The notes: generated from the sequence alone by a model not told the origin. 64,000 nt of DNA from Morganella morganii (GCF_019243775.1 NZ_CP069157.1:558001-622000), one strand, 5' to 3'; shown: positions 8,414 to 17,036, counted from the first letter of the stretch. A program made the numbers and translations.

Positions 8414-10516
8414 TTAGTGAGCGGATTTGCTGTTTGCCACTAAATCAAGATAATTTTCCGGCATTGGCTCGTACGGTGTTTCGTTGTCCGTCGGTTTGTC
8501 GGATTTCAGAGCTTTCAGCGCGGTCTTCAGTGAGAAGACAGCCAGCACCACCACAACAACCATAAAGAACAGTGTCAGACCGGCATCGAGACGGTTGTTA
8601 AACACCAGCTGTGACAGCTGCGACGCGCTGTACTGCGACGGGATGTTACCGCTGTCAATCATTGCCTGGAATTTATTCGCTACCGCCAGGAAACCGACAC
8701 GGGCATCTTCGCTGAACACTTTTTCCCAGCCTGCGGTCATGGTACAGATTAACAGCCATGCCATCGGCACCAGGGCTACCCAGGCGTAAGCCTGGCGTTT
8801 CATCTTGAACAGCACCACTGCGCACAGCATCAGTGCCATACCGGCCAGCATCTGGTTGGCGATACCGAACAGCGGCCACAGGGTGTTAATACCACCGAGC
8901 GGATCCACCACACCCTGATGCAGGAAGTAACCCCACGCCAGCACACACAGCGCGGTGGCGATCAGGTTGGCAGGCAGGGAATCGGTCCGTTTCAGCGCCG
9001 GGGAAATCACACCCAGTAAATCCTGTAACATAAAGCGGGCGGAGCGCGTACCGGCATCCACGGCCGTCAGGATAAACAGGGCTTCAAACAGGATGGCGAA
9101 GTGATACCAGAAGGAGACATCCATCAGGCCGCCGAGCGCCCCGTGCAGAATATAGGCCATACCGACGGCGAGTGTCGGTGCGCCCCCCGCGCGGGAGATA
9201 ATGCTCTGTTCGCCCACTTCATTGGCGATATTGGTTAAGGTTTCCGGGGTTATCTGGAAGCCCCAGCTGCTGACCACACTGGCGGCAGACGCGACCACAT
9301 CAGTGGTACCGGCCGGTGCCAGCATTGCCATCGGGCTGTTCATGGCGAAGTACACACCCGGGTCGATCACACAGGCGGCAACCAGTGCCATAATCGCCAC
9401 GAAGGATTCCATCAGCATGCCGCCGTAACCGATAAAGCAGGCCTGGTTTTCGTTAGCCAGCATTTTCGGTGTGGTGCCGGAGGCAATCAGGGCGTGGAAG
9501 CCGGAGACCGCACCACAGGCAATAGTGATAAACAGGAACGGGAACAGATCCCCCGCCCAGACCGGGCCGGTGCCGTCGACAAATTTAGTCAGTGCCGGCA
9601 TTTCCAGCATCGGGCGCATAATCAGGATACCGATCGCCAGACCGACGATTGTCCCGATTTTCAGGAAAGTCGACAGATAATCACGCGGTGCCAGCAGTAA
9701 CCAGACCGGCAGAACCGCCGCGACAAAGCCGTAACCGACCAGCATCCAGGTCAGCTGCACGCCGTCATAATCAAAATACGGTGCCCAGGTCGGGCTTTCG
9801 GCTACCCAGCCGCCGGAGATAATGGCGAACACCAGGAAAATCAGACCGATAACAGAGACCTCCCCGACACGTCCCGGGCGGATGTAGCGTGTGTAAATCC
9901 CCATAAAGAAGGCGAGCGGGATGGTAAAGGCAACGGTGTAGGTTCCCCACGGGCTGTGGGTCAGGGCTTTCACCACGATCATGGCGAGAACGGCGAGGAT
10001 AATCACCATAATCATAAAACAGGCGATCAGCGCGATAACACCGGCGACATTCCCCATCTCCTCTTTGACCAGTTCCCCGAGGGAGCGGCCGTTGCGGCGG
10101 GTGGAAACAAACAGCACCATAAAGTCCTGTACTGCCCCGGCTAACACCACACCGGCGAGCAGCCAGAGCATGCCCGGCAGATAACCCATCTGTGCCGCAA
10201 GTACCGGGCCGACCAGCGGGCCTGCACCGGCGATAGCGGCAAAGTGGTGGCCGAACAGCACTTTTTTGTCTGTCGGTACATAATCAAGCCCGTCATTATT
10301 TTTAAAGGCGGGGGTCATGCGGGTTGCATCGACTTTCAGCACTTTTTCAGCGATATACAGTCCGTAATAGCGGTATGCCACCAGATAAATACAGACGGCG
10401 GCAACGACTATCCAGAGCGCGTTGATCTGTTCGCCTCTGTTCAGTGCGATATACCCGAGGGCAAAGGCACCGACAATTGCGAGCAGCACGCCGGCAAGTT
10501 GTTTGAACGCTTTCAT
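8414..10516 (-). CDS. cstA: Carbon-starvation peptide/pyruvate transporter CstA
   Basis: About 700-aa polytopic inner-membrane transporter of the CstA family (E. coli CstA 701 aa); relatives BtsT and CstA take up pyruvate and peptides. Hallmarks are NDGLDYVPTDKKVLFGHHFAAIAGAGPLVGPVLAAQMGYLPG near residues 75-115, HSPWGTYTVAFTIP and HALIASGTTPKMLANE. The C-terminal tail TPYEPMPENYLDLVANSKSAH matches CstA better than BtsT. The ATG at 10516 is preferred, with AGGTG 7 nt upstream; a GTG at 10525 would place the ribosome site over the start codon. ybdD follows. A CRP-like site upstream fits the known cAMP-CRP control of cstA. Confidence 0.95.
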   Translation of the reverse strand: MKAFKQLAGVLLAIVGAFALGYIALNRGEQINALWIVVAAVCIYLVAYRYYGLYIAEKVLKVDATRMTPAFKNNDGLDYVPTDKKVLFGHHFAAIAGAGPLVGPVLAAQMGYLPGMLWLLAGVVLAGAVQDFMVLFVSTRRNGRSLGELVKEEMGNVAGVIALIACFMIMVIILAVLAMIVVKALTHSPWGTYTVAFTIPLAFFMGIYTRYIRPGRVGEVSVIGLIFLVFAIISGGWVAESPTWAPYFDYDGVQLTWMLVGYGFVAAVLPVWLLLAPRDYLSTFLKIGTIVGLAIGILIMRPMLEMPALTKFVDGTGPVWAGDLFPFLFITIACGAVSGFHALIASGTTPKMLANENQACFIGYGGMLMESFVAIMALVAACVIDPGVYFAMNSPMAMLAPAGTTDVVASAASVVSSWGFQITPETLTNIANEVGEQSIISRAGGAPTLAVGMAYILHGALGGLMDVSFWYHFAILFEALFILTAVDAGTRSARFMLQDLLGVISPALKRTDSLPANLIATALCVLAWGYFLHQGVVDPLGGINTLWPLFGIANQMLAGMALMLCAVVLFKMKRQAYAWVALVPMAWLLICTMTAGWEKVFSEDARVGFLAVANKFQAMIDSGNIPSQYSASQLSQLVFNNRLDAGLTLFFMVVVVVLAVFSLKTALKALKSDKPTDNETPYEPMPENYLDLVANSKSAH

Positions 10517-10650
10517 AGATTTCACCTGTCCGAATGAGTAAAGAGGAGTAGTTTCAGTTTGTTATTATCCAATTGTACGGGAGAGGAATAACACTTATTT
10601 GACTTAGTTCCCAGCAGTAACCTGCGGATAAGATGGATTTATTTCATTAT

Positions 10651-10666
10651 TGTTAGGTTAATCACT
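10651..10666 (-). promoter_or_regulatory. Candidate CRP site upstream of cstA
   Basis: TGTTA-GGTTAA-TCACT matches the CRP palindrome TGTGA-N6-TCACA at 8 of 10 positions and lies 135 bp upstream of the cstA start, where catabolite control is expected from E. coli. No promoter hexamers were assigned with confidence. Confidence 0.45.
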
Positions 10667-10731
10667 GTTAGCGGAATGTAGCGTGATTGTGGTTTCAGGG
10701 AGATGATAAGTGTGCGGAGTAAACCCTGATA

Positions 10732-10766
10732 TTCAGAGGGGATATTGGCTGAATAGCCCCTCTGAA
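10732..10766. repeat. Inverted repeat downstream of the 336-aa orphan gene
   Basis: A 10-bp perfect stem (TTCAGAGGGG / CCCCTCTGAA) with a 15-nt loop, between the end of the orphan gene (10801, minus strand) and the cstA promoter. There is no T-run on either side, so it may be a weak terminator or an RNA-stabilising hairpin. Confidence 0.55.
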
Positions 10767-10800
10767 CCGGGCCGGTATTAAACGTGTTTTACTGCGTTGA

Positions 10801-11811
10801 TCATGACATTCGCTTCAGGATGTCCATGACATGGGTAATATCCTGTTCCGGATAGGATGTTGTCACCCTCGTGCTGAAATCAAATGAACGGTGAACGATA
10901 TCGTCGATATCTACTGAGCCGGAAGATTTTGCAGGAGATGTGTGTTTTTTCTCTTCAGCGATACGGAGTACCTGTGCTCTTGTCTCTTCTCTGATGGCAC
11001 TGAAATCCAGAGGCATTTCGGTGTATTTATCACATAACAGTGTATTATAAATATTCTCAGTCAGTGCGTAGTATATATCTGACCGGATTTTCCCCGTCAT
11101 CATTGTTGTGAGTTTATCATGACTGTTAAGTATGTCAGTTTTATATGCGGAGTATTGTTCAATTAATTTTTTTGTTTCATCATTACTTAACGTTTTTTTT
11201 ATATGGTTGGCCAGTTCTTTTTTTAAATTATCTGACATTTCAGGCATTTTTTTAGTAAAGTCGTGACTTAACTGTTTTTTTATCCCCGGCTCATTAATTT
11301 CGTTAGTCAGGATATTATTAAGCTTAAGAACGGACGGAGTGGAGCAGTTAATCCCGGGTTTTTCCAGCTCTTTGTTTCCGAGATGTTTTTCTTTAACAAT
11401 ATCAATTATTTTGTCCAGTTCTTCTGGTGTTGTCACAAGCTTTTTCTCTGCATACATCAGGTCAACTTCCCGTTTGATAATATTTACCGGTATGATACTT
11501 TTTTCCTGGGTAAGCCATTTTTTCACACCATCATTAATTTCTTTTTGTCTGTTTTCTGATTTTTCGTGGTTATTTCCGGCGCCGGGAATTGAGAGTTCTG
11601 ATTTATAAACAAAGGATAATATCTGCCTGCTCAGAGTTGTGGTGTCGACATCAATATTGACGTAGTTTCCTGTAAGTTTGACATTCGTATTTTGCGGTGC
11701 GCTTAACCGATCCAGTAGTTTTTTCAGAAAAGGTATTTTTGACATGTCCTTCAGGTTGTTTTCTTCCGGGATTATTCTTTGAGTGCCGGATAGTTTGTTA
11801 ACTAAATTCAT
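10801..11811 (-). CDS. Orphan AT-rich-gene protein, possible secreted effector
   Basis: 336-aa soluble protein that I do not recognise. There is no signal peptide or membrane segment. Residues 1-35 are mixed polar (MNLVNKLSGTQRIIPEENN start). Residues about 45-75 look beta-rich (VKLTGNYVNIDVDTTTLSRQILSFVYKSEL). Residues 90-330 are rich in Lys/Glu and predicted helical. The gene is visibly AT-rich compared with cstA and eamA, with long A/T runs. It is transcribed divergently from a type III chaperone-like gene across a 206-bp AT-rich spacer. Composition and neighbours suggest horizontally acquired DNA and possibly a second type III effector, but no domain supports this directly. Confidence 0.6.
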   Translation of the reverse strand: MNLVNKLSGTQRIIPEENNLKDMSKIPFLKKLLDRLSAPQNTNVKLTGNYVNIDVDTTTLSRQILSFVYKSELSIPGAGNNHEKSENRQKEINDGVKKWLTQEKSIIPVNIIKREVDLMYAEKKLVTTPEELDKIIDIVKEKHLGNKELEKPGINCSTPSVLKLNNILTNEINEPGIKKQLSHDFTKKMPEMSDNLKKELANHIKKTLSNDETKKLIEQYSAYKTDILNSHDKLTTMMTGKIRSDIYYALTENIYNTLLCDKYTEMPLDFSAIREETRAQVLRIAEEKKHTSPAKSSGSVDIDDIVHRSFDFSTRVTTSYPEQDITHVMDILKRMS

Positions 11812-12017
11812 TTTTATGATTTCCTTCCATATGTAAAACCAATGATTTTATTTTTAATTAAAATAATTTCTTTAATAAAAGAAAGATCATGGATTTTTTA
11901 TAACTCCTGATTATATTCCAATTATGAAATAAATTTTTAATATGAATAATATATGAAAGTAATAGTAATGACGGTTTGTCATGATGAGATCATCATTTCA
12001 TTAATCAGGAAACAGAG
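11812..12017. promoter_or_regulatory. AT-rich divergent promoter region of the accessory island
   Basis: 206 bp between two divergent genes, with very high A+T (runs such as TTTTATTTTTAATTAAAATAATTTC). Composition of this kind is typical of H-NS-silenced acquired DNA. No specific operator was recognised. Confidence 0.4.
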
Positions 12018-12413
12018 ATGCAGGATTTATCCCCGTTTCACCGCACAGCCATGATGCTGCTGCGCCATATCAGGCTTGACGCCCCTCAGCCCGCTGCTGA
12101 TCAGCATACATTTATGTTAACAATTGACAGCCGGTATTCATTATCTCTGGCCGTCATTGATGAGACAGACTGGTATCTGTCAGCAAATACCGGGGAATTA
12201 CCACACATTACGCAAAATAATGAATTGCTGCAGAAAGTCCTGAAGCTGAATACGTTAACACAGCTTTCCGGGCAACCGGTGATTTCCCTGAATGAGAAAA
12301 ATGAGTGGGTGATCTGGAGTCGTCTGTCACTGAATGGTACAGAAGATAGCCATATTATTGAATTATTTGAATATATTTTAAAGTCAGCGGATTACCTGCT
12401 GGATCTTCACTAA
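12018..12413 (+). CDS. Type III secretion chaperone-like protein (CesT/SycH type)
   Basis: 131-aa acidic protein with the size and alternating helix/strand pattern of class I type III secretion chaperones. It has an N-terminal helix (FHRTAMMLLRHIRL), then hydrophobic strands (HTFMLTID, YSLSLAVIDE, DWYLSANTG), a central helix (NNELLQKVLKLN), a strand containing EWVIWSRLSL, and a C-terminal helix (SHIIELFEYILKSADYLL). The homology call rests on fold pattern and context rather than a diagnostic motif. It ends 17 nt before the effector-like gene, the usual chaperone-effector arrangement. It would bind the N-terminal part of that protein in the cytoplasm before export. Confidence 0.65.
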   Translation: MQDLSPFHRTAMMLLRHIRLDAPQPAADQHTFMLTIDSRYSLSLAVIDETDWYLSANTGELPHITQNNELLQKVLKLNTLTQLSGQPVISLNEKNEWVIWSRLSLNGTEDSHIIELFEYILKSADYLLDLH

Positions 12414-12430
12414 TCACAGAGGGAGTTACT

Positions 12431-13138
12431 ATGGGACCAATACAGGGACATCAGGCGATTCAGACCCTGAACAATGATATTTACGGTTCAGCGGGCAGTA
12501 ACAGCTCATCATCGTATGTCAGTTCATCCGGGATTAAATCCGTTTTATTAAATGCATGGAATGCCGTTAAATCCGCTGTTTCCGGTATGTTGTCATCATT
12601 TGGTCTGCATCTCAGCGGACAGCAGGGCAGTGATAAACCGGGCAGAGAAATTGTGATGGATATGTCTTCACGGCCGGCGCAGCCGTTACCGGTTGATATT
12701 CAGTTTGATAATGATATTTATGAGAGCAGTGGCGGGAATGTTTATGATTCGGTTTCATCACCGGGACAGGGTTCACTGAGTTCGTCATTATCGGCATTTG
12801 AATCAGAGAATCTGTATGAGGAAATCGGTACCGGTCAGATACACACTCTGCCTGAGATTCCGCCGCCGGTAAATCTTTCGACCCATCCGTCATTATCTGC
12901 ATCGGAGTCAGAGCATCTGTATGAGGAAATCGGTGCTGGTCAGATACACACTCTGCCTGAGACTCCGCCGCCGGTAAATCTTTCGACCCATCCGTCATTA
13001 TCTGCATCGGAGTCAGAGCATCTGTATGAGGAAATCGGTGCTGGTCAGATACACACTCTGCCTGAGACTCCGCCGCCGGTGAATCTTTCAACCCATCCGT
13101 CATTATCGCGGTTACCCGGCCCTGATGACGATATTTAG
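12431..13138 (+). CDS. Effector-like protein with three LYEEI phosphotyrosine motifs
   Basis: 235-aa Ser/Gly/Pro-rich, largely disordered protein without a Sec signal. The N terminus (NNDIYGSAGSNSSSS) resembles a type III export signal. Residues 34-60 form one amphipathic or hydrophobic helix. Residues about 120-228 hold almost three 35-residue repeats, each with E-x-LYEEIG (Y129, Y164, Y199) followed by QIHTLPE and PPPV. pYEEI is the preferred ligand of Src-family SH2 domains, and E-x-x-Y motifs of this type are the substrates of host kinases in bacterial effectors such as Tir, CagA, Tarp and Bep proteins. Further tyrosines lie in NDIYG, NDIYES and NVYDSV. GGGAG precedes the ATG. The frame continues past this amber stop to 13354 (see the separate entry). 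The specific effector family is not recognised. Confidence 0.7.
   Translation: MGPIQGHQAIQTLNNDIYGSAGSNSSSSYVSSSGIKSVLLNAWNAVKSAVSGMLSSFGLHLSGQQGSDKPGREIVMDMSSRPAQPLPVDIQFDNDIYESSGGNVYDSVSSPGQGSLSSSLSAFESENLYEEIGTGQIHTLPEIPPPVNLSTHPSLSASESEHLYEEIGAGQIHTLPETPPPVNLSTHPSLSASESEHLYEEIGAGQIHTLPETPPPVNLSTHPSLSRLPGPDDDI
12788..13102 (+). repeat. 105-bp tandem repeats in the effector-like gene
   Basis: Three copies of a 105-bp (35-codon) unit; the LYEEI codons begin at 12812, 12917 and 13022. Copies 2 and 3 differ at only a few bases, so the last duplication is recent and copy number is likely to vary between strains. The first copy is more diverged upstream of the motif (AFESEN instead of ASESEH). 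Confidence 0.95.
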
Positions 13139-13354
13139 GCAGAGCCGCGTGACAGTCTGAAAACAGTCAATGAGGCGCAATCAGAGGCAATATAGCTGAT
13201 AAGTACATCGATGGATGATAATTATGCTGTTCCGTAGGATGTTATGAGTGCGGGCAGTACACCGGAGAATGATCCGCGGGGAGACAGTGACTATGATACT
13301 CCGTGGAAATTGCAGCCGGATCAGCAATTACAGCCAGGATTCGTGAAAGACTGA
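13139..13354 (+). pseudogene. In-frame continuation of the effector-like gene interrupted by amber codons
   Basis: Reading on in the same frame after the TAG at 13136-13138 gives 72 codons to a TGA at 13352-13354, broken only by two more TAG codons (13193-13195 and 13235-13237). The sequence keeps the composition of the upstream protein: DDDI[TAG]AEPRDSL, SEAI[TAG]LISTS, DDNYAVP[TAG]DVMS and DSDYDTPWK. YAVP and YDTP are YxxP motifs of the Crk-SH2 type. A tyrosine in place of the first amber would make another (YAEP). There is no frameshift. Most simply a decayed tail of a once 307-residue protein; amber readthrough is an alternative. Confidence 0.6.
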
Positions 13355-13373
13355 ACACACTGTAACGTCACAG

Positions 13374-13410
13374 GTCAGTCTGCCCGTAAAACCCGGGCGG
13401 ACTGACTGTT
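13374..13410. terminator. Hairpin between the island and eamA
   Basis: A 13-bp stem with one G-T wobble (GTCAGTCTGCCCG / CGGGCGGACTGAC), a 7-nt loop and a TGTTTATT tail on the plus strand, positioned between convergent transcription units. Confidence 0.7.
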
Positions 13411-13418
13411 TATTCTCT

Positions 13419-14330
13419 TCAGACCGCTTTTCTGCGGGTCAGCAGTGTCACCAGACGTTTGCCGAATACCGTCAGAATCAGGCCCGCCATAATAAAGCCG
13501 AGACCGGCGAACTGCATCATGGTGATGGTTTCCCCCAGCAGCAGCGCACTGCTGGCAATCCCGGCAAACGGCACCAGCAAAGCAAACGGCGTGACACGCC
13601 AGGTTTCGTAGCGGCCCAGCAGACGGCTCCATAAGGTATATCCCACAAAGGTGGAGAGATAAGCGAGATACATAATCGCACCCACGGTCAGCAGGCTGAT
13701 ATGGGAAATACTGCTGACAATCGCGTCCGCACCTTCCATCCACAGCGACATCAGGATAAACGGAATAATCGGTACCAGCGCACTCCAGGCCACCAGTGAC
13801 ATCCCGTTACAGTCCGGTGTCTCTTTCATAATGATACGGTTGCAGATATTACCGCAGGCCCAGGAGAAGCCCCCGGCCAGGGTCATCATCAGTGCCATCA
13901 GCGGAATGTCGGTCAGACTGCCGCTGTCCCCGCCTTTCGCCAGCACGGTTAAACCGGCCACAGCGACAATAATGCCGATTACCTGGCTGATTTTCAGCGA
14001 CTCTTTCAGAATCAGGCCACCCAGAACAATGGTGAAAAAGACCTGGGACTGCAATACCACAGAGGCGATCCCGGCCGGCATCCCGGCTTTGACCGCACTG
14101 AACAGAAAGGCAAACTGGCCGAAGCAGATGGTCAGGCCGTAAATAACCAGGCGGCTCAGGGCGATTTTCGGGCGCGGAATAAAGAAGACGGCAGGCAGGG
14201 CCACAAACAGAAAACGCAGTGCCCCGAGAAACAGCGGCGGAATGCCGGTGACACCCACTTTGATCACCACGAAGTTCACCCCCCAGATCACGGCGACCAG
14301 CAGGGCGATTAAAATATCATTAATTTTCAT
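13419..14330 (-). CDS. eamA: Cysteine/O-acetylserine exporter, EamA family
   Basis: 303-aa drug/metabolite-transporter (DMT) family protein with about ten membrane helices arranged as two EamA repeats, close to E. coli EamA (299 aa). Matching signatures are AVIWGVNFVVIKVG near the N terminus, RFLFVALPAVFFIPRPK, PAGIASVVLQSQ, FSWACGNICNRIIM and GRYETWRVTPFALLVPFAG. In E. coli it exports O-acetylserine and cysteine. It is monocistronic and faces the accessory island tail-to-tail. Substrate is inferred from the family. Confidence 0.88.
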   Translation of the reverse strand: MKINDILIALLVAVIWGVNFVVIKVGVTGIPPLFLGALRFLFVALPAVFFIPRPKIALSRLVIYGLTICFGQFAFLFSAVKAGMPAGIASVVLQSQVFFTIVLGGLILKESLKISQVIGIIVAVAGLTVLAKGGDSGSLTDIPLMALMMTLAGGFSWACGNICNRIIMKETPDCNGMSLVAWSALVPIIPFILMSLWMEGADAIVSSISHISLLTVGAIMYLAYLSTFVGYTLWSRLLGRYETWRVTPFALLVPFAGIASSALLLGETITMMQFAGLGFIMAGLILTVFGKRLVTLLTRRKAV

Positions 14331-14612
14331 ATCAGGTTTTTATCTCTCTTTTATTATTTTGATAATACGCGGAGCCACGCGCAGTATCAGACAGGAAGCG
14401 CCGTGAAAAATTAAGTCATTGTTAGTGTCATTGTAAAACAGCACCGGGGAACCGATATCAACAGTCAGCGGGAAATTATTCGTAAACTGTTATGAAATAC
14501 GGGAAAAACCGGCGGTGCGGATGATTGATCACCATCATATTGTACTTCTTTAACACAGTTATAATTCATCATGCAATTGTAAAATTGTTCTGAAGGGACG
14601 TGTCTGCGTCAG

Positions 14613-14658
14613 TGTCGCTGTCTGACACCGAGCAGAACCGTTCGACATTTTTGACGAT
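14613..14658 (+). promoter_or_regulatory. Candidate FhlA upstream activating sites of fdhF
   Basis: Two elements lie about 90-150 bp before the -24/-12 promoter. The first is TGTCG-CTGTC-TGACA at 14613-14627. The second covers 14640-14658 and is the exact reverse complement of the 19-bp sequence upstream of hydN at 19053-19071. Position and sharing between two formate-hydrogenlyase promoters indicate binding by the FhlA-type activator. Confidence 0.75.
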
Positions 14659-14751
14659 CCCGTCGGTGCCATCGCCTGTCATGGTTATAACAAAAAAATT
14701 AAAACAAAATATATTCAGTAAGTTAAAAGGATTTTATTTCAGCTTTAAAAT

Positions 14752-14767
14752 TGGCATAAACCCTGCA
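14752..14767 (+). promoter_or_regulatory. Sigma-54 promoter of fdhF
   Basis: TTGGCATAAACCCTGCA carries the invariant GG (14753-14754) and GC (14765-14766) separated by 10 nt, matching the sigma-54 -24/-12 consensus. It lies about 60 bp before the fdhF start, with the activator sites about 110 bp upstream. Confidence 0.88.
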
Positions 14768-14825
14768 TGACTGGTGGTGATAAGGCGGTATTTATCCGCT
14801 AAGAGAAGATATAGGAGCAATGTTG

Positions 14826-16979
14826 ATGGAAAAAGTCATCACCGTCTGCCCGTATTGCGCCTCAGGCTGTAAAATTAACCTGAAGGTGGAGAACGGGAAG
14901 ATCATTGGCGCGGAGGGCGCGAATGGTCACACCAATGAAGGAGAGCTCTGCCTGAAAGGGTATTATGGCTGGGACTTCATTCATGACACCAAGATTTTAA
15001 CCCCCCGCTTAAAGACCCCCATGATCCGCCGTCAGCGTGGTGGCAAACTGGAACCGGTCTCCTGGGAAGAGGCGATTGAGTTTGCCAGTTCCCGCCTGTT
15101 GGCTATCAAAGAGAAGTACGGCCCGAAAGCGATTATGACTACCGGTTCATCCCGTGGTCCGGGTAACGAAGCCAACTTCGTGATGCAAAAATTTGTTCGT
15201 GCAGCAGTCGGCAGTAACAATATTGACTGCTGCGCACGTGTCTGACACGGCCCTTCGGTTGCAGGTCTGCAGCGTTCGGTCGGTAACGGCGCAATGAGTA
15301 ACTCAATCGTCGAGATTGAGGATACCAAATGTATTTTTATCTTCGGTTACAATGCCGCAGATTCACATCCTATCGTCGCCCGTCGTATTGTTAAGGCGAA
15401 AGAGAAGGGTGCACAAATTATTGTCTGTGACCCGCGCTATATTGAATCAGCGCGTCTTGCTGACATTCATTTGGCACTGAAAAACGGTTCAAACATTGCT
15501 CTTATCAATGCGTTAGCGCATGTGATTATTGCGGAAAACCTGCACGATAAAGCCTTCATTGACGGCCATACCGAGCAGTTTGAGGAATACCGCAAGCTGG
15601 TTGAGCCGTACACACCGGAGTCCGTGGAAGCGATCACCGGTCTGAAAGCTGAGGATATCCGCAAAACGGCCCGTATGTATGCGAAAGCTGAAAATGCGGT
15701 CATTCTGTGGGGTATGGGTGTGACGCAGTTCTATCAGGGTGTGGAAACTGTCCGCGCACTGACCAGTCTGGCGTTACTGACCGGCAACCTGGGTAAACCG
15801 CATGTCGGTGTCGGCCCGGTCCGTGGTCAGAACAACGTTCAGGGTGCCTGTGATATGGGCGCACTGCCGAACACACTGCCGGGCTATCAGTATGTGGAAG
15901 ACAAAGCCGCACTGGAGAAATTTGCCAAATTCTGGGGCATCGAAAAAATGCCTGCCGAAAACGGTATTCCGCTGAGTGAGGTTCCGCACTTTATCGACGA
16001 AGGCGTACTGAAGGCGCACTACGTGATGGGTGAGGATCCGCTTCAGACTGAACCGGATCTGGCCACTATCCGCCGCACCTTCGATAAACTGGAGCTGCTG
16101 ATTGTCCAGGATATCTTTATGACCAAAACCGCGTCGATTGCTGACGTGATTTTCCCTGCCACCTCCTGGGGGGAACATGAAGGTGTGTATACCGCAGCGG
16201 ATCGCGGGTTCCAGCGCTTCTATAAAGCGGTTGAGCCGGTCGGCGATGTGAAACCGGACTGGGAAATTATCAGTCTGATGTCCACTGCCATGGGTTATCC
16301 GATGCATTACAACAACACCAAAGAGATCTGGGATGAGTTACGTGAACTCTGCCCTATCTACTATGGTGCGACCTACGAGAAAATGGCGGACCTGGCTTAT
16401 ATCCAGTGGCCGTGCCGCGATGTGGCGGACAGCGATCAGGGTACAGAATACCTGTACGACGGCGGTATCTTTGATACTCCGAACGGCAAAGGTCAGTTCT
16501 ATACCTGTGAATGGCGTGCGCCGATCGACCAGGTCAGTGATGACTACCCGATGGTGCTGGCAACTGTCCGTGAAGTGGGGCACTACTCCTGCCGCTCCAT
16601 GACCGGTAACTGTAAGGCACTGGCGGCACTGGCGGATGAGCCGGGCTATATTCAGATCAATACCGCAGATGCTGCGGCACTGGGGATTAAAGATCAGGAA
16701 CTGGTCTGGGTGGCATCCCGTCAGGGTAAAGTTATCACCCGCGCGAATGTCAGTGAACGTCCTAACAAAGGGGCGGTTTACATGACCTATCAGTGGTGGA
16801 TTGGTGCGTGTAACGAGCTGGTGGCGGAAAACCTCAGCCCGATTACCAAAACACCGGAATATAAATACTGTGCTGTCCGCGTCGAACCGATTGCGGATCA
16901 GAAACAGGCTGAGCATTATGTTGTTCAGGAATATACCGGTATTAAGCGCCGTCTGCGTGAAGCAGCGGAAGGGTGTTAA
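14826..16979 (+). CDS. fdhF: Formate dehydrogenase H, selenocysteine-containing
   Basis: 717-aa molybdenum-bis-MGD selenoenzyme that oxidises formate to CO2 and feeds electrons to the hydrogenase module. N-terminal 4Fe-4S ligands are visible in VCPYCASGCKI, with a fourth Cys in GELCLKG. The reading frame crosses an in-frame TGA at 15243-15245, read as selenocysteine; with the ATG at 14826 this is residue 140, as in E. coli FdhF (715 aa). That ATG has AGGAG 8-9 nt upstream, whereas the ATG at 14820 is too close. The next residues HGPSVAGLQRSVG are the conserved post-Sec motif. The C-terminal molydopterin-binding domain includes GHYSCRSMTGN. Gene finders will split it into two ORFs. Driven by sigma-54. 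Confidence 0.97.
15243..15283 (+). promoter_or_regulatory. bSECIS element of fdhF
   Basis: The 40 nt beginning at the UGA match the E. coli fdhF selenocysteine insertion hairpin closely, including the apical GGTCTGC loop that contacts SelB and the flanking TTGCA/TGCAG stem. Confidence 0.9.
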
Positions 16980-17000
16980 TCCGTTCGTCTTAATATGATA

Positions 17001-17036
17001 AAAAACCGGCGCTCAGAAATGACCGCCGGTTTTTTT
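17001..17036 (+). terminator. Terminator of fdhF
   Basis: Stem AAAAACCGGCG / CGCCGGTTTTTT with a 12-nt loop and a T-run, about 20 nt after the fdhF stop. Confidence 0.92.

Noticed and set aside
12612-13103. 163-codon minus-strand frame over the effector repeats
   Set aside because: It inherits its repeats from the plus-strand gene, has no ribosome site and no credible composition.
15243-15245. fdhF as a pseudogene broken by TGA
   Set aside because: The codon is selenocysteine: conserved position 140, post-Sec motif and bSECIS are all present.
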